Source: Pseudovibrio sp. Alg231-02
GTDB lineage: Bacteria; Pseudomonadota; Alphaproteobacteria; Rhizobiales; Stappiaceae
NCBI RefSeq assembly: GCF_900143565.1
Contig: NZ_FREX01000006.1
Location: 249,753-313,752, forward strand
DNA: 64,000 nucleotides
Reading direction: 5' to 3'
This document shows positions 25,673 to 33,761 of this stretch, in pieces. Within the stretch, counting starts at the first letter, position 1; every line of letters starts with the position of its first letter. Below the pieces are notes generated by a model. That model had not been told where the DNA came from. It made no database searches and saw only the letters and a list, made by a program, of their open reading frames with translations. Both the position numbers and the translations under genes were made by a program.

Positions 25673-25840
25673 TCACTTAGTAAGAATCAATTTGCCAAGT
25701 TTCGTGATCGACAATCGGTAGTTATCTTCGCGATGGGAGATTGTGATCTCGCGCTCATCGCCAAAGAGTGCCTTGCTATCAACAGTGCGCTCATGTGGCT
25801 GACTTTGTGAGCTTTCCTGAGCTTTTTCCATATCAGTCAT
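25673..25840 (-). CDS. hemP: Hemin uptake protein HemP
   Basis: A 55-residue protein with the HemP core: RTVDSKALFGDEREITISHR followed by a YRLSITKLGKLILTK-type end. HemP proteins are short cytoplasmic proteins found with bacterial heme-uptake genes, and in alphaproteobacteria they have been linked to expression of heme-uptake genes. I took the ATG at 25840, behind GAGG; an upstream start at 25894 is open but unsupported. It is divergent from the exbB-exbD-tonB operon. No heme receptor or hmu ABC genes are in this window. Confidence 0.85.
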   Translation of the reverse strand: MTDMEKAQESSQSQPHERTVDSKALFGDEREITISHREDNYRLSITKLGKLILTK

Positions 25841-25925
25841 TCGCCTCAGCCTTTCCCCAATTTTGGCTAGCGTGGATGGTCGCGATACCCTCAAGAGCTA
25901 GGGGGACTCTATCGCGTTTATTTCT

Positions 25926-25940
25926 TGACTTTCATATTCA
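25926..25940. promoter_or_regulatory. Possible iron-responsive (IRO/RirA-like) site before the exbB-tonB operon
   Basis: TGA-CTTTCATAT-TCA matches the TGA-N9-TCA pattern described for rhizobial iron-responsive promoters controlled by RirA. It overlaps TTGACT, a possible -35 with TACAAG 18 bases further on, and lies between divergent hemP and the exbB operon. A nearly identical arrangement occurs at 39680. The pattern is short, so a chance match is possible. Confidence 0.45.
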
Positions 25941-26139
25941 TGTTTTATTACAAGTGCAATGCCTACTCAATAATTGCTGGAGATCGCGTCCTCCCGCAAA
26001 CCGTCCTGGAGTAGGGTTTGTATCGATGCGCAAGCCAGCTGTTTCTCTCTCCCTCAACAGCCAGCCAGCCCACGATATCCTTGATATCTGCGACTGATTT
26101 GCATTTGCAACTAAGTTTTAATTTTTGGGTTGGGGTCCT

Positions 26140-26583
26140 ATGAATAAGTTGGTTAAGCTGTTTTCACTTGCTCTTGCTGCCTTGTGGATAACGCAAATAA
26201 CTGCAGCTGAAGCAGCAAACACGACAAGAGAACCAGTGATCGCTCTCCAGTTGAATAAAGCTGAGACCACTCAGAACGGGTGTCGTGTAAGCCTTCTTGT
26301 TCGCAATCACCTTAAAGATGAGATCAATCAACTGGCGTTGGACTTGGTAGTCTTTGATAGTACTGGCGGAATTGCTGATTTCCTGAGCATGAAAACAGGT
26401 CGTCTTCCTTCCGGAAAGACGCGAGTTCAGCAGTATGACCTCCCATCCAGCAGTTGTGCAGACATCTCGTCATTGCTCATCAATGATGTCAGCCAGTGCG
26501 AGGGAGCTGAAAATGTATCTCCGGCTAGCTGCTTAGACTCATTGAATGTATCCTCTCGCGCTGCGATAGAACTAACACTCTGA
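26140..26583 (+). CDS. Exported protein upstream of exbB
   Basis: 147 residues, function unknown. An N-terminal signal peptide (NKLVKLFSLALAALWITQ, cleavage near AEA-AN) leads to a small periplasmic domain with four cysteines (in NGCRV, SSCAD, QCEG and SCLD), probably two disulfides, and a strand-rich middle (CRVSLLVRNHLKDEINQLAL). The ATG at 26140 sits behind GGGG. It is the first gene of the exbB-exbD-exbD-tonB run; similar small exported proteins occur in this place in alphaproteobacterial Ton clusters, which suggests a role in the Ton/heme system. Confidence 0.8.
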   Translation: MNKLVKLFSLALAALWITQITAAEAANTTREPVIALQLNKAETTQNGCRVSLLVRNHLKDEINQLALDLVVFDSTGGIADFLSMKTGRLPSGKTRVQQYDLPSSSCADISSLLINDVSQCEGAENVSPASCLDSLNVSSRAAIELTL

Positions 26584-26625
26584 ACCGCTGCAGAACTGAA
26601 TTAGAAAAACAACGAGATTTCCAGA

Positions 26626-27360
26626 ATGAATGCCATGATTGAAAACCTGGGCCTGACCGAAGCAATGACACCTTTTATGGATCTGCTTGCAAAAGGTGGT
26701 GTGGTTGTTGGATTGCTGCTGGTTGTCAGCGTACTTGCTCTAACAATTGTCATTGCAAAACTCTGGCAGTTCTGGATTGCAGGCGTTGGTCGTCATCGCA
26801 AAGCTGAGCAGGCCGTGGCCTTCTGGCGTGTTGGGAAGCGTGATCAGGCCTACAGGATCGTGGTAACAGATCGCTCTCCGGTCTCCGATGTTCTGGCACA
26901 TGCCATGCGTGGCCTTATGAAACCGCAGGTGCCTGAAAAAAGAGTCCGGGAGGATGTCGAGCGCGTTTGCTTCACGCATCTTGCGGATCTTCGCAGTTAT
27001 CTGCGGGCATTGGATATGATTGCTCAGATCGCTCCTCTACTCGGCCTGTTCGGAACAGTGCTTGGTATGATCGGGGCGTTTCAGGCTATGGCCGACGCTG
27101 GTTCGCAGGTCGATCCATCTACTCTGGCAGGTGGCATCTGGGTTGCGTTGCTGACAACAGCCGTTGGTCTGGCCGTAGCAATCCCAGCTTCCGTGATGCT
27201 GTCACTGTTCGAAGGCCGCATCGAACGAGAGCAGGGCGCAATGGAAAAGATCGTCACTGAACTCTTCACCGGGGCAGTCACGTCCATCGCTACTCAAACT
27301 GAAGAAGCGGAACAGGTTGGAACACAGCCACGTTTTGAGGTTGTTCACGATGCGCCTTAG
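26626..27360 (+). CDS. exbB: ExbB/TolQ family proton channel subunit
   Basis: Inner-membrane protein of the Ton energy-transducing complex, which uses proton flow to drive TonB. 244 residues with three hydrophobic segments. One is near residues 22-48 and two later form the conserved pair LRALDMIAQIAPLLGLFGTV LGMIG and LAGGIWVALLTTAVGLAVAI. The cytoplasmic loop between them and the C-terminal polar tail are of normal size. The last eleven bases overlap the next gene. TolQ is an alternative, but the exbD-exbD-tonB context favours ExbB. Confidence 0.9.
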   Translation: MNAMIENLGLTEAMTPFMDLLAKGGVVVGLLLVVSVLALTIVIAKLWQFWIAGVGRHRKAEQAVAFWRVGKRDQAYRIVVTDRSPVSDVLAHAMRGLMKPQVPEKRVREDVERVCFTHLADLRSYLRALDMIAQIAPLLGLFGTVLGMIGAFQAMADAGSQVDPSTLAGGIWVALLTTAVGLAVAIPASVMLSLFEGRIEREQGAMEKIVTELFTGAVTSIATQTEEAEQVGTQPRFEVVHDAP

Positions 27361-27733
27361 TGAGGCTCTAAAAAGAAGTCGTGCGCCTGGTCTCACATCT
27401 CTGATTGATGTGATCTTCCTTTTGTTGATGTTCTTCATGCTCGCTTCCACGTTCTCGATATACCAAAAGTTGGATGTGACATCGGGCGCTGAGGGCGCAG
27501 GGCAAATGGAACAGTCCCCAATCCTGCTGCAAGTCTTCGCAGAAGGACAGCTGTCGGTGAACGGTGATCGGGTGAAGGTTGAGGCGTTGATTGCGGCGCT
27601 CGACAACGCAGGTATAGAAAAAGTACGACCTGTGGCGATCATCCCTGCCAAGGATTCCACCGTGCAGGATGTCGTGAGTGCGCTTGAGATGCTTAAAACA
27701 GCAGGCTGGTCAGCGACGATCGTTGGCAATTGA
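27350..27733 (+). CDS. exbD: ExbD-family proton channel subunit, first copy
   Basis: 127 residues. A short cytoplasmic N-terminus is followed by one membrane helix (LTSLIDVIFLLLMFFMLAST) with the conserved Asp (LIDVIFLLL) that carries protons, then a periplasmic domain with the ExbD fold (VFAEGQLSVNGDRVKVEAL and ending in SAL EMLKTAGWSATIVG). The ATG lies inside the end of exbB, so translation is probably coupled. Confidence 0.88.
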   Translation: MRLSEALKRSRAPGLTSLIDVIFLLLMFFMLASTFSIYQKLDVTSGAEGAGQMEQSPILLQVFAEGQLSVNGDRVKVEALIAALDNAGIEKVRPVAIIPAKDSTVQDVVSALEMLKTAGWSATIVGN

Positions 27734-27766
27734 ATTCAGAATATTGCGAAATAAGAAGTTTAAAGA

Positions 27767-28153
27767 ATGCGTCTGAAGACAAAACCACAAAAGAGGACAT
27801 TTGAGAACACGATTCCATTGATCAATATCGTGTTCCTGATGCTCATCTTCTTCCTCTTTGCAGGTTCAATTGATAGAGACGATGCAAAAAACGTGAGCCC
27901 TGCAGAAACGCAGGAGCAATCCAGTCGTGAGCTTATTGCCGGAGCGCTGATTATCGCTCCTGATGGATCGATAAGCCAAAACGAACAACCAGTTCATGTT
28001 GAGGATCTGATACCGCTGGACGGTAATAAAGACCCTCTGATGGTTGTTGCTGACAAGGCACTGTCTGGTCAGACACTCGCCAGAACCCTTGCCGCGCTGA
28101 AAAAACAAGGTTTCTCTGATATTACATTGGTCACTGTAAGGGCTGCCCAATGA
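27767..28153 (+). CDS. ExbD-family proton channel subunit, second copy
   Basis: 128 residues, a diverged ExbD paralogue. N-terminal KTKPQKRTFENTIPLINIVF leads into the single helix INIVFLMLIFFLFAGS. The proton-carrying Asp seen in the first copy (LIDV) is Asn here (LINIV), a substitution that would disable proton transfer in this subunit. The periplasmic domain (IIAPDGSISQNEQPV, TLAALKKQGFSDITLVTV) is intact. Its last four bases overlap tonB (ATGA). It may form a mixed dimer with the first copy. Confidence 0.85.
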   Translation: MRLKTKPQKRTFENTIPLINIVFLMLIFFLFAGSIDRDDAKNVSPAETQEQSSRELIAGALIIAPDGSISQNEQPVHVEDLIPLDGNKDPLMVVADKALSGQTLARTLAALKKQGFSDITLVTVRAAQ

Positions 28154-29406
28154 AGAAGAGCATTCGCAGGAAAATCGGTGGTTCAGCTCTCACGACCGCC
28201 TTACTCGTGTCTGTCAGCGTTCACGCAGCTGGGTTTGCTTGGTTCTATACACGGGCCCCTGAAGTTCAGGTTGCCTCAACACGGTCAACGTCACTTTCTG
28301 TCGTCGGGTCGATTGAGGATCTTATTGCAGGTTTTAAGGAAGTTGTTGAACCGATTGAGCCGGACCAGCCAGATGAAGTTGAGCCTCGTGAGATTGAAAC
28401 TCCGATAGAGCAAGTCAAAGAGATTGAGTCTGTTGAGCCCATTGAGCTGGTTAAAGCAGAGATCACACCAATCAAACCGATTGCAACGCAGGCTGTGAAA
28501 CCATTACCAGAACCTGTTGCTGAAGGTGTTACTATCAAGGCTGAGATTGAGCCAATCAAGCCAAAAGAAGAAATTAAGCCGCTCAAACTTGAGCTTCAGC
28601 CCGAACAAATCAAACCTGCTGAGGTGCAGGAGATTAAGCCCGTTGAAGTTGCAAAAGTTCTGCCTGTTAAACAGCAAGAACCAGTAGATCCGACTAATGA
28701 CGTTGATCCTGTGAAGCTGAAAGAGCCACAAGACCTAGTCAAACCGGACGAAGCCAAACTATCTCAACCAGAAAAACTGGAAGTGGTGGAGCAGGAAACT
28801 CCGGAAGCACTGAAGCCGGTAGAAAAGAAGCTCGCAGAACCCGTTGATGAAAAGAAAGAGCTTGAGGCAAAGCCTGTTGAAACTGAAGTTGCCGCAGTAA
28901 CGGTTCCCGTCCCACGAGCAGCGCCGCCACGTCCCAAGCTGCCGCAGAAAACTGCCAAGAAGGCTCCACCAAAAGCCAAGAAAGAACCTGCCAAGAAAGC
29001 AGGTAACTCGGATGTTAATTCTGCTCGTGGCTCCAAGGTCGCCCGTAAAGGCTCCAACACCTCAAAGAATGGCAACAACATCGCAGGCTCCGGTGACAGC
29101 GCTGGCAATGCTGCGACGAGCAATTACTGGGGCAAGGTGAAAAAGAAAATCCAGCGTGCCGCGGATAGACGATACCCGAGACGAGAGAAGAGGCGTAACA
29201 AATCTGGTAGCGTTCGAGTGGGTTATGTTGTGCTCAGGAGCGGGGCTATCTCACAAGTTCAGATGGTGCGCTCAAGCGGGAATAAAAACTTCGATAAGGC
29301 TGCAGTGAAAGCGGTCAAAGCTGCTGCTCCGTTTCCGCCTTTGCCACCATCAATCAGAGGCAATTCAGTGCGTAGAGCAACCTCAATTATCTTCCAGACA
29401 AACTAA
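28150..29406 (+). CDS. tonB: TonB energy transducer with long Pro/Glu/Lys-rich spacer
   Basis: 418 residues, long for TonB. An N-terminal anchor helix (LTTALLVSVSVHAAGFAWFY) carries the SxxxH-type motif (SVSVH). About 230 residues of periplasmic spacer follow: first rich in EPI/KPI/PVE units (roughly 60-255), then in Lys, Pro and Ala (260-300). A glycine/serine/asparagine stretch comes next, then a TonB C-terminal domain from about 325 (SGSVRVGYVVLRSGAISQVQ, AAPFPPLPPSI). The charge pattern switches from acidic to strongly basic. It would serve the two TonB-dependent receptors at 39.9 and 50.9 kb or a heme receptor elsewhere. Ends near a terminator of the convergent rirA. Confidence 0.9.
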   Translation: MKKSIRRKIGGSALTTALLVSVSVHAAGFAWFYTRAPEVQVASTRSTSLSVVGSIEDLIAGFKEVVEPIEPDQPDEVEPREIETPIEQVKEIESVEPIELVKAEITPIKPIATQAVKPLPEPVAEGVTIKAEIEPIKPKEEIKPLKLELQPEQIKPAEVQEIKPVEVAKVLPVKQQEPVDPTNDVDPVKLKEPQDLVKPDEAKLSQPEKLEVVEQETPEALKPVEKKLAEPVDEKKELEAKPVETEVAAVTVPVPRAAPPRPKLPQKTAKKAPPKAKKEPAKKAGNSDVNSARGSKVARKGSNTSKNGNNIAGSGDSAGNAATSNYWGKVKKKIQRAADRRYPRREKRRNKSGSVRVGYVVLRSGAISQVQMVRSSGNKNFDKAAVKAVKAAAPFPPLPPSIRGNSVRRATSIIFQTN

Positions 29407-29434
29407 CAAAAAAGGCAGCGAATGTTCGCTGCCT
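29405..29434 (-). terminator. Terminator of rirA
   Basis: AGGCAGCGAA (29413-29422) and TTCGCTGCCT (29425-29434) form a ten-pair stem. Read on the minus strand it is followed by a T run, so it ends rirA transcription; it may also slow transcription out of tonB. Confidence 0.8.
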
Positions 29435-29459
29435 GATCATCTCGTCGCTCTTGGTGCGC

Positions 29460-29930
29460 TTACTCAGCAGCAGCCATATTCTTTGGCAGAAGTGGGTCTT
29501 CAATCTGCAACAGGTGGCGAATGCTCGCGCGGTTGTCAGCAAGATCCGCAATCGTGCACTTGTCGAGCACACCGAGGAATGCTTCTAGCGCTTCATGCAG
29601 AACAGAATTGAAGCCGCAGTGGTTGACGAGCGGGCAGTCCTGACGGCCACTGTCAAAGCACTCAGCAAGAAGGAATGACTCTTCAGTTGCACGTACCACC
29701 TGTCCTACACTGATTTGCTCAGCTGGACGTGGCAATACGATACCACCGTTACGCCCTCGGATGGTTTTCATCAGATCAGCGTCAACGAGCACCTTCATGA
29801 TCTTGAAAAGGTGAGTTTCCGACATGGAAAACGAAGCCGCGATCTCAGCAACTTTGCTTGGCTTGCCAGGATTTGCCGCACAATACATCAGGGCACGTAC
29901 AGCATAGTTGGTTTGTTGAGTGAGTCTCAT
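29460..29930 (-). CDS. rirA: Rrf2-family iron-responsive regulator RirA
   Basis: Iron-sulfur-cluster regulator of iron uptake in Hyphomicrobiales and relatives. 156 residues. The N-terminus MRLTQQTNYAVRALMYCAAN is the RirA hallmark. The winged helix follows, ending in TIRGRNGGIVLPRPA, and the cluster-binding cysteines lie in LAECFDSGRQDCPLVNHCGF (three Cys with the 3-cysteine RirA spacing). An upstream in-frame start at 29966 is unlikely because family members begin at MRLT. Its place next to tonB and hemP supports the iron role. It probably represses the uptake genes at 26-29 and 39-53 kb when iron is plentiful. Confidence 0.93.
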   Translation of the reverse strand: MRLTQQTNYAVRALMYCAANPGKPSKVAEIAASFSMSETHLFKIMKVLVDADLMKTIRGRNGGIVLPRPAEQISVGQVVRATEESFLLAECFDSGRQDCPLVNHCGFNSVLHEALEAFLGVLDKCTIADLADNRASIRHLLQIEDPLLPKNMAAAE

Positions 29931-30097
29931 AATATTAGCTATGCGTCTTCCGGTGTCTGTCGTCAATAAAAATATGCATCTCTAACTCAACAATAAACCA
30001 TTCCCAGTTTAGAGTCATTAAAAACTTTGTCGGTGCTGGAAACAGACCCGACACCGTTCTTTTGCCAGTGCACGTGCAAAATATATCTAAATCCAGC

Positions 30098-30108
30098 TGA
30101 TCCTACAA
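30098..30108. promoter_or_regulatory. Possible autoregulatory operator of the GntR gene
   Basis: TGATCCTACAA differs at one base from the FadR-type pattern TNGTNNNACNA. It shares the eight bases TCCTACAA with the perfect operator at 35283-35303. It lies about 110 bases before the GntR start. Confidence 0.4.
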
Positions 30109-30216
30109 TAATCACAGAGCAAATATCTGGCGTGAGAAACTCGTCATTTATTCAGCAAGCTAATGGTGATACAGCTCAAATATGAGAGTGAACACGACGG
30201 ACGCAATTGAGTTCCA

Positions 30217-30891
30217 ATGAAGATTTCAAAACAAAGCCTTGAGGAGCAAGCCGCAGACTTTCTGAGGCAGCAGATTTTGGCGGGTCATTATGTCTCAGGC
30301 GACAAGCTGACGGAAAGTACGCTTGCAAAAGGTCTGGAGCTTTCACGCACAACCGTGCGCATGGCGTTGAACACACTCTCGAGCGAAGGACTTGTCTCGC
30401 AAAAGCCTTATGCAGGGTGGAGCGTGACGACACTGACGGACCACGATATCTGGGAAATCTACCACCTTCGTGTCGCGCTGGAGAGTCAGGCTGCTCAAAT
30501 GGCAGCTGAAACGATCACGCCGGAAAAGGCTGTTCGGCTGCGTAAAGAGCTGGAGGTCTTCAAGGAGATCTGCCAGCAAGACGGTGTCTCACTTACAGAA
30601 GTTACGTTCTATGACTTTGAGCTTCACAAGCTAATCATTGAACTGAGTGAGAGCGCACGCTTGGCGCACATGTACAAGAGCGTGATCAATCAGCTCTCAA
30701 TTTATATTCGCATCACGCATTTTGACTTTGATATTGAAGACAGTGCGAACACCCATGTCGGTTTAGTGGAAGCCATTTGCTCTGGTGAGGCGGAAAAAGC
30801 CCGCAAGCTCGCTATTGAGAACATCAGTACCTTCACTGAAATGGGCCATAAGCTGAAATATGAACATGTGAAGCTGGCGACTGACGACTGA
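30217..30891 (+). CDS. GntR-family transcriptional regulator (FadR/FCD subfamily)
   Basis: 224 residues: an N-terminal winged helix (SLEEQAADFLRQQILAGHYV, then KLTESTLAKGLELSRTTVRM and LVSQKPYAGWSV) and a C-terminal all-helical FCD effector domain with the metal-binding FYDFELHKLIIELSES motif and ANTHVGLVEAI. FCD regulators usually respond to small organic acids and repress the adjacent catabolic genes. The convergent operon at 30969-35272 has operators of the right type in its promoter region. The two share a terminator. Confidence 0.92.
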   Translation: MKISKQSLEEQAADFLRQQILAGHYVSGDKLTESTLAKGLELSRTTVRMALNTLSSEGLVSQKPYAGWSVTTLTDHDIWEIYHLRVALESQAAQMAAETITPEKAVRLRKELEVFKEICQQDGVSLTEVTFYDFELHKLIIELSESARLAHMYKSVINQLSIYIRITHFDFDIEDSANTHVGLVEAICSGEAEKARKLAIENISTFTEMGHKLKYEHVKLATDD

Positions 30892-30920
30892 TAGTGCTTG
30901 ACGATTTGAGATAGTCATAA

Positions 30921-30948
30921 AAAAGGGCGGCCCGGAGGTCGCCCTTTT
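30921..30948. terminator. Bidirectional terminator between the GntR and BCCT genes
   Basis: AAAAGGGCG (30921-30929) pairs with CGCCCTTTT (30940-30948). The A run and T run on the two sides make it usable from both convergent genes. Confidence 0.85.
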
Positions 30949-30968
30949 GCTTTGCCTGAGGAGAAAGC

Positions 30969-32549
30969 TTATTCCGCAGGAACAGCACCAGCTGCTTCGC
31001 GGGACTGCCGGAGAATATCTTCGCCACTTGTTAAAGCGAAGTCCTCACGCATCCACTTGATGAATCCGTAAACCATATAGCTGATGATAAACATCAGTGG
31101 GATAGAGGTTACGATGGCACATGTTTTGATGGTGTTCAGTGGAGCGTCAATGAACATCATCGCAAGTGGAACTGCAGCCAGCATCACACACCAGAACAGG
31201 CGCAGCATTGGGGATGGCTCTTCGTTCTCTTTCAGACCTTTTGTAGAGGTCGCAGCCATGGTGAAAGCTGCAGAGTCCAGAGTGGTTGCCAGGAAGAGAA
31301 CGGAGACCAGAGCAAACAGAACGATGAAGATCGCGCTGAGTGGCAAGGTGTTCATGACCTGAACAATCGCCTGGTTTCCTTCGCCGGAAGCCACGAGACC
31401 AGCAACATCAACAAGACCGTTTACGTTTGCGGACTGAGACAGACCACCAAGGATACCGAAGAAGAAGAAGCAACCAGCACTACCGCTAAGCAGCATATTC
31501 GTGATGACACCACGGATACTACGACCCTTGGAGATTTTGGTCACGAAGATGGACACGAACGGAGTGTAGGTGATCCAGTAGAGCCAGTAGAAGATTGTCC
31601 AACCTTCTGGGAAGCCGCCATTGTCAACCGGATCAGTGTAAAGGCTCATGCGGATGAAATCCTGGATCATGATGCCAAGACCATTCACCGTAGACTTCGC
31701 AATGAACATTGTTGGGCCAACCAGGAACACAGCAATACAGAAGCCGATTGCTAGATATGTGTTCATGGAGCTGATACGTGCCATACCCTTCTGAATGCCC
31801 ACATATGAGCTCAGAGAGAAGAATGCTGAGATAATCAGGATCAGAACCAGATTCACATTGAAGGTTGGTTCAATACCGATCAGAGAAGACAGGATCTCAG
31901 AAACCATCGGCACAGACACACCAAGTGTGATGGAAAGTGCACCGAAGATGGTGAAGATGAAGATCACGTCAATCACACGGCTGATCAAGCGCCAAAGCGG
32001 AGTGATCGGCTTGTCACCGCGGATAGCAGTACACACAGCTGAAAGGCTGAGACCAGGGTTCTTGCGAACGTGGAAGTGGTAAGCAACTGGCAAAGAGACA
32101 ATGCAGTAAGCTGCCCAGGCGCTGAAGCCCCAGTGGAACAGGTTGTAAGCAGTGCCCAACTCGTAAGCCGCAGTCGTACCAGTCTGAACTCCTAGAGGAG
32201 GGGCGTTGAAGTAATATGCCCACTCAGTAAAGGCCCAGTATACTGTTGCAGAACCCAGACCTGCACAGATCATCATGGAAACCCATGCGAATGTGCTGTA
32301 CTCAGGGCTGCCTTCACCCAGACGGATATTGCCGTATTTGCTTATACCAAGCGCAGCCAGAAAGATAACTGATCCAAACACAAGCAGCAGCACAGGCGTG
32401 CCGAAGATCGCATTGAATGTACCGAACAGGTAGTTGGCTATCTCGTTGCCCTTTTCAGGGAAGATTGTCAGGCCAGCAACAATGGCGATGACAAACCCCA
32501 GACTTATTGAAAGCAGTAAGGTGTCTAATCTTTTCCCAGTGTTAGACAT
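30969..32549 (-). CDS. BCCT-family transporter
   Basis: Secondary transporter of 526 residues with about twelve membrane helices, of the betaine/carnitine/choline family. The family Trp-rich signature is clear (GWTIFYWLYWITYTPFVSIF, then VTKISKGRSIRG), as is GSATVYWAFTEWAYYF. Members carry quaternary ammonium compounds, dimethylsulfoniopropionate or related zwitterions, with sodium or protons or by exchange. GGAGGAATAA precedes the ATG. It is the last gene of a minus-strand operon with an enolase-superfamily enzyme and a split UxaA-type dehydratase, so it probably imports the compound they break down rather than an osmolyte. Confidence 0.93.
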   Translation of the reverse strand: MSNTGKRLDTLLLSISLGFVIAIVAGLTIFPEKGNEIANYLFGTFNAIFGTPVLLLVFGSVIFLAALGISKYGNIRLGEGSPEYSTFAWVSMMICAGLGSATVYWAFTEWAYYFNAPPLGVQTGTTAAYELGTAYNLFHWGFSAWAAYCIVSLPVAYHFHVRKNPGLSLSAVCTAIRGDKPITPLWRLISRVIDVIFIFTIFGALSITLGVSVPMVSEILSSLIGIEPTFNVNLVLILIISAFFSLSSYVGIQKGMARISSMNTYLAIGFCIAVFLVGPTMFIAKSTVNGLGIMIQDFIRMSLYTDPVDNGGFPEGWTIFYWLYWITYTPFVSIFVTKISKGRSIRGVITNMLLSGSAGCFFFFGILGGLSQSANVNGLVDVAGLVASGEGNQAIVQVMNTLPLSAIFIVLFALVSVLFLATTLDSAAFTMAATSTKGLKENEEPSPMLRLFWCVMLAAVPLAMMFIDAPLNTIKTCAIVTSIPLMFIISYMVYGFIKWMREDFALTSGEDILRQSREAAGAVPAE

Positions 32550-32566
32550 TTGTTATTCCTCCATCT

Positions 32567-33709
32567 TCAAGCGTAAGCAGGTTGTGCATTCACTTGATAT
32601 TTTTTGATTAGGTCTTCGTTCAGCTCGATCCCAAGGCCTGGGCGATCAGGAACAACAAGCTGCCCCTCAGCGAAGACCACTGGCTCTTTAGCCAGCCCGT
32701 TACCCGCAACAAGCGGACTATTGCTCTGGGAGTATTCCATCAGGTTTCCTTGCTCGCAGGAGGCAAGGAAATGCACAGATGCAGCGAGCAGAATGTCTGT
32801 GCTGAACCCATGAGGAATGAGTTGGACACCGCGCATCTGCGCCATGTCATAAATCTTGCGCATCTCGGTGATGCCACCGCAACGCGTAATGTCTGGTTGA
32901 ATGATGTCTGGCTCACAACGCTCCAGCATGTCGTGGAACTCGCGACATGTGGTCAGAGCTTCACCGCCAGCAATTTTTTGAGAAGCCTGAGCTCCAAGTT
33001 TCACATAGCCACGTTCATCGTCAGCCATGACGGGCTCTTCAATCCAGTGCAGATTGAAAGGTTCCAGACGCTTACACATATGCAAAGCATGAGAGGCAGT
33101 GCGCCATTTGGTGGCAAGGTCGATCTGCAACTGTATGTCTGGACCGATTGCTTCACGCACGACGCGTACAATCTCATAATCAGTGTCTGGATCATCGCCC
33201 AGAATGCCGCCGCCAAATTTCAGGCTGGTGAAGCCCTTTGCGACCAGATCCTGTGCGATCTTGCGGTTGTCTTCTGGGTTATCTGCCGGGATGAAAGTGC
33301 CGTAAGCCGGAATCCGATCACGATACTTCGCTCCCAGCAGAATATGCAGTGGCACACCATAGTGCTTGGCGGAGATGTCCCACAGTGCAATATCGATAGC
33401 GCTCATGGCATGAACGCCAGCACCGCGACGACCAACATAGTTGCTGGACCAATACATCTTGTTCCATAAGCGGCTGATCTCAAGTGGATTTTCGCCGATC
33501 AGCAGGGACTTCAGACCCGTGCAATACAAGTTGGACTGCGGTGCTTCAATGAGTGCTGCAATCACGGTTGGCGAGCTGTCTGACTCCCCAAGCCCCACCA
33601 GACCAGTGTCGGTGTGGATGCGTACGATCAGTGCATCTTCGCCCCACTCGCAATTTTGTGCGAGCAGCGGGACACGAAGATGGATGACCTCAACATCAGT
33701 GATCTTCAT
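32567..33709 (-). CDS. Mandelate racemase/muconate lactonizing enzyme family protein
   Basis: Enolase-superfamily enzyme of 380 residues. The lid domain covers about 1-125 and the barrel follows. Putative metal ligands are D197 (QIDLAT), E224 (WIEEP) and E250 (AGGEAL). General acid-base residues appear to be K164 (TSLKFGGG) on one face and the D273/H300 pair (PDITRCGG, IPHGFST) on the other, which is the mandelate racemase pattern. The usual KxK has Gly in place of its second lysine. Such enzymes dehydrate or epimerise sugar acids or related substrates. AGGGAG precedes the ATG. It is 52 bases after the UxaA-type gene. Substrate unknown. Confidence 0.9.
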   Translation of the reverse strand: MKITDVEVIHLRVPLLAQNCEWGEDALIVRIHTDTGLVGLGESDSSPTVIAALIEAPQSNLYCTGLKSLLIGENPLEISRLWNKMYWSSNYVGRRGAGVHAMSAIDIALWDISAKHYGVPLHILLGAKYRDRIPAYGTFIPADNPEDNRKIAQDLVAKGFTSLKFGGGILGDDPDTDYEIVRVVREAIGPDIQLQIDLATKWRTASHALHMCKRLEPFNLHWIEEPVMADDERGYVKLGAQASQKIAGGEALTTCREFHDMLERCEPDIIQPDITRCGGITEMRKIYDMAQMRGVQLIPHGFSTDILLAASVHFLASCEQGNLMEYSQSNSPLVAGNGLAKEPVVFAEGQLVVPDRPGLGIELNEDLIKKYQVNAQPAYA

Positions 33710-33761
33710 TTTATTCTCCCTGATGCGCCGGTCCTCAAAGAAGGCCTGCGCGTTGTTTTAA

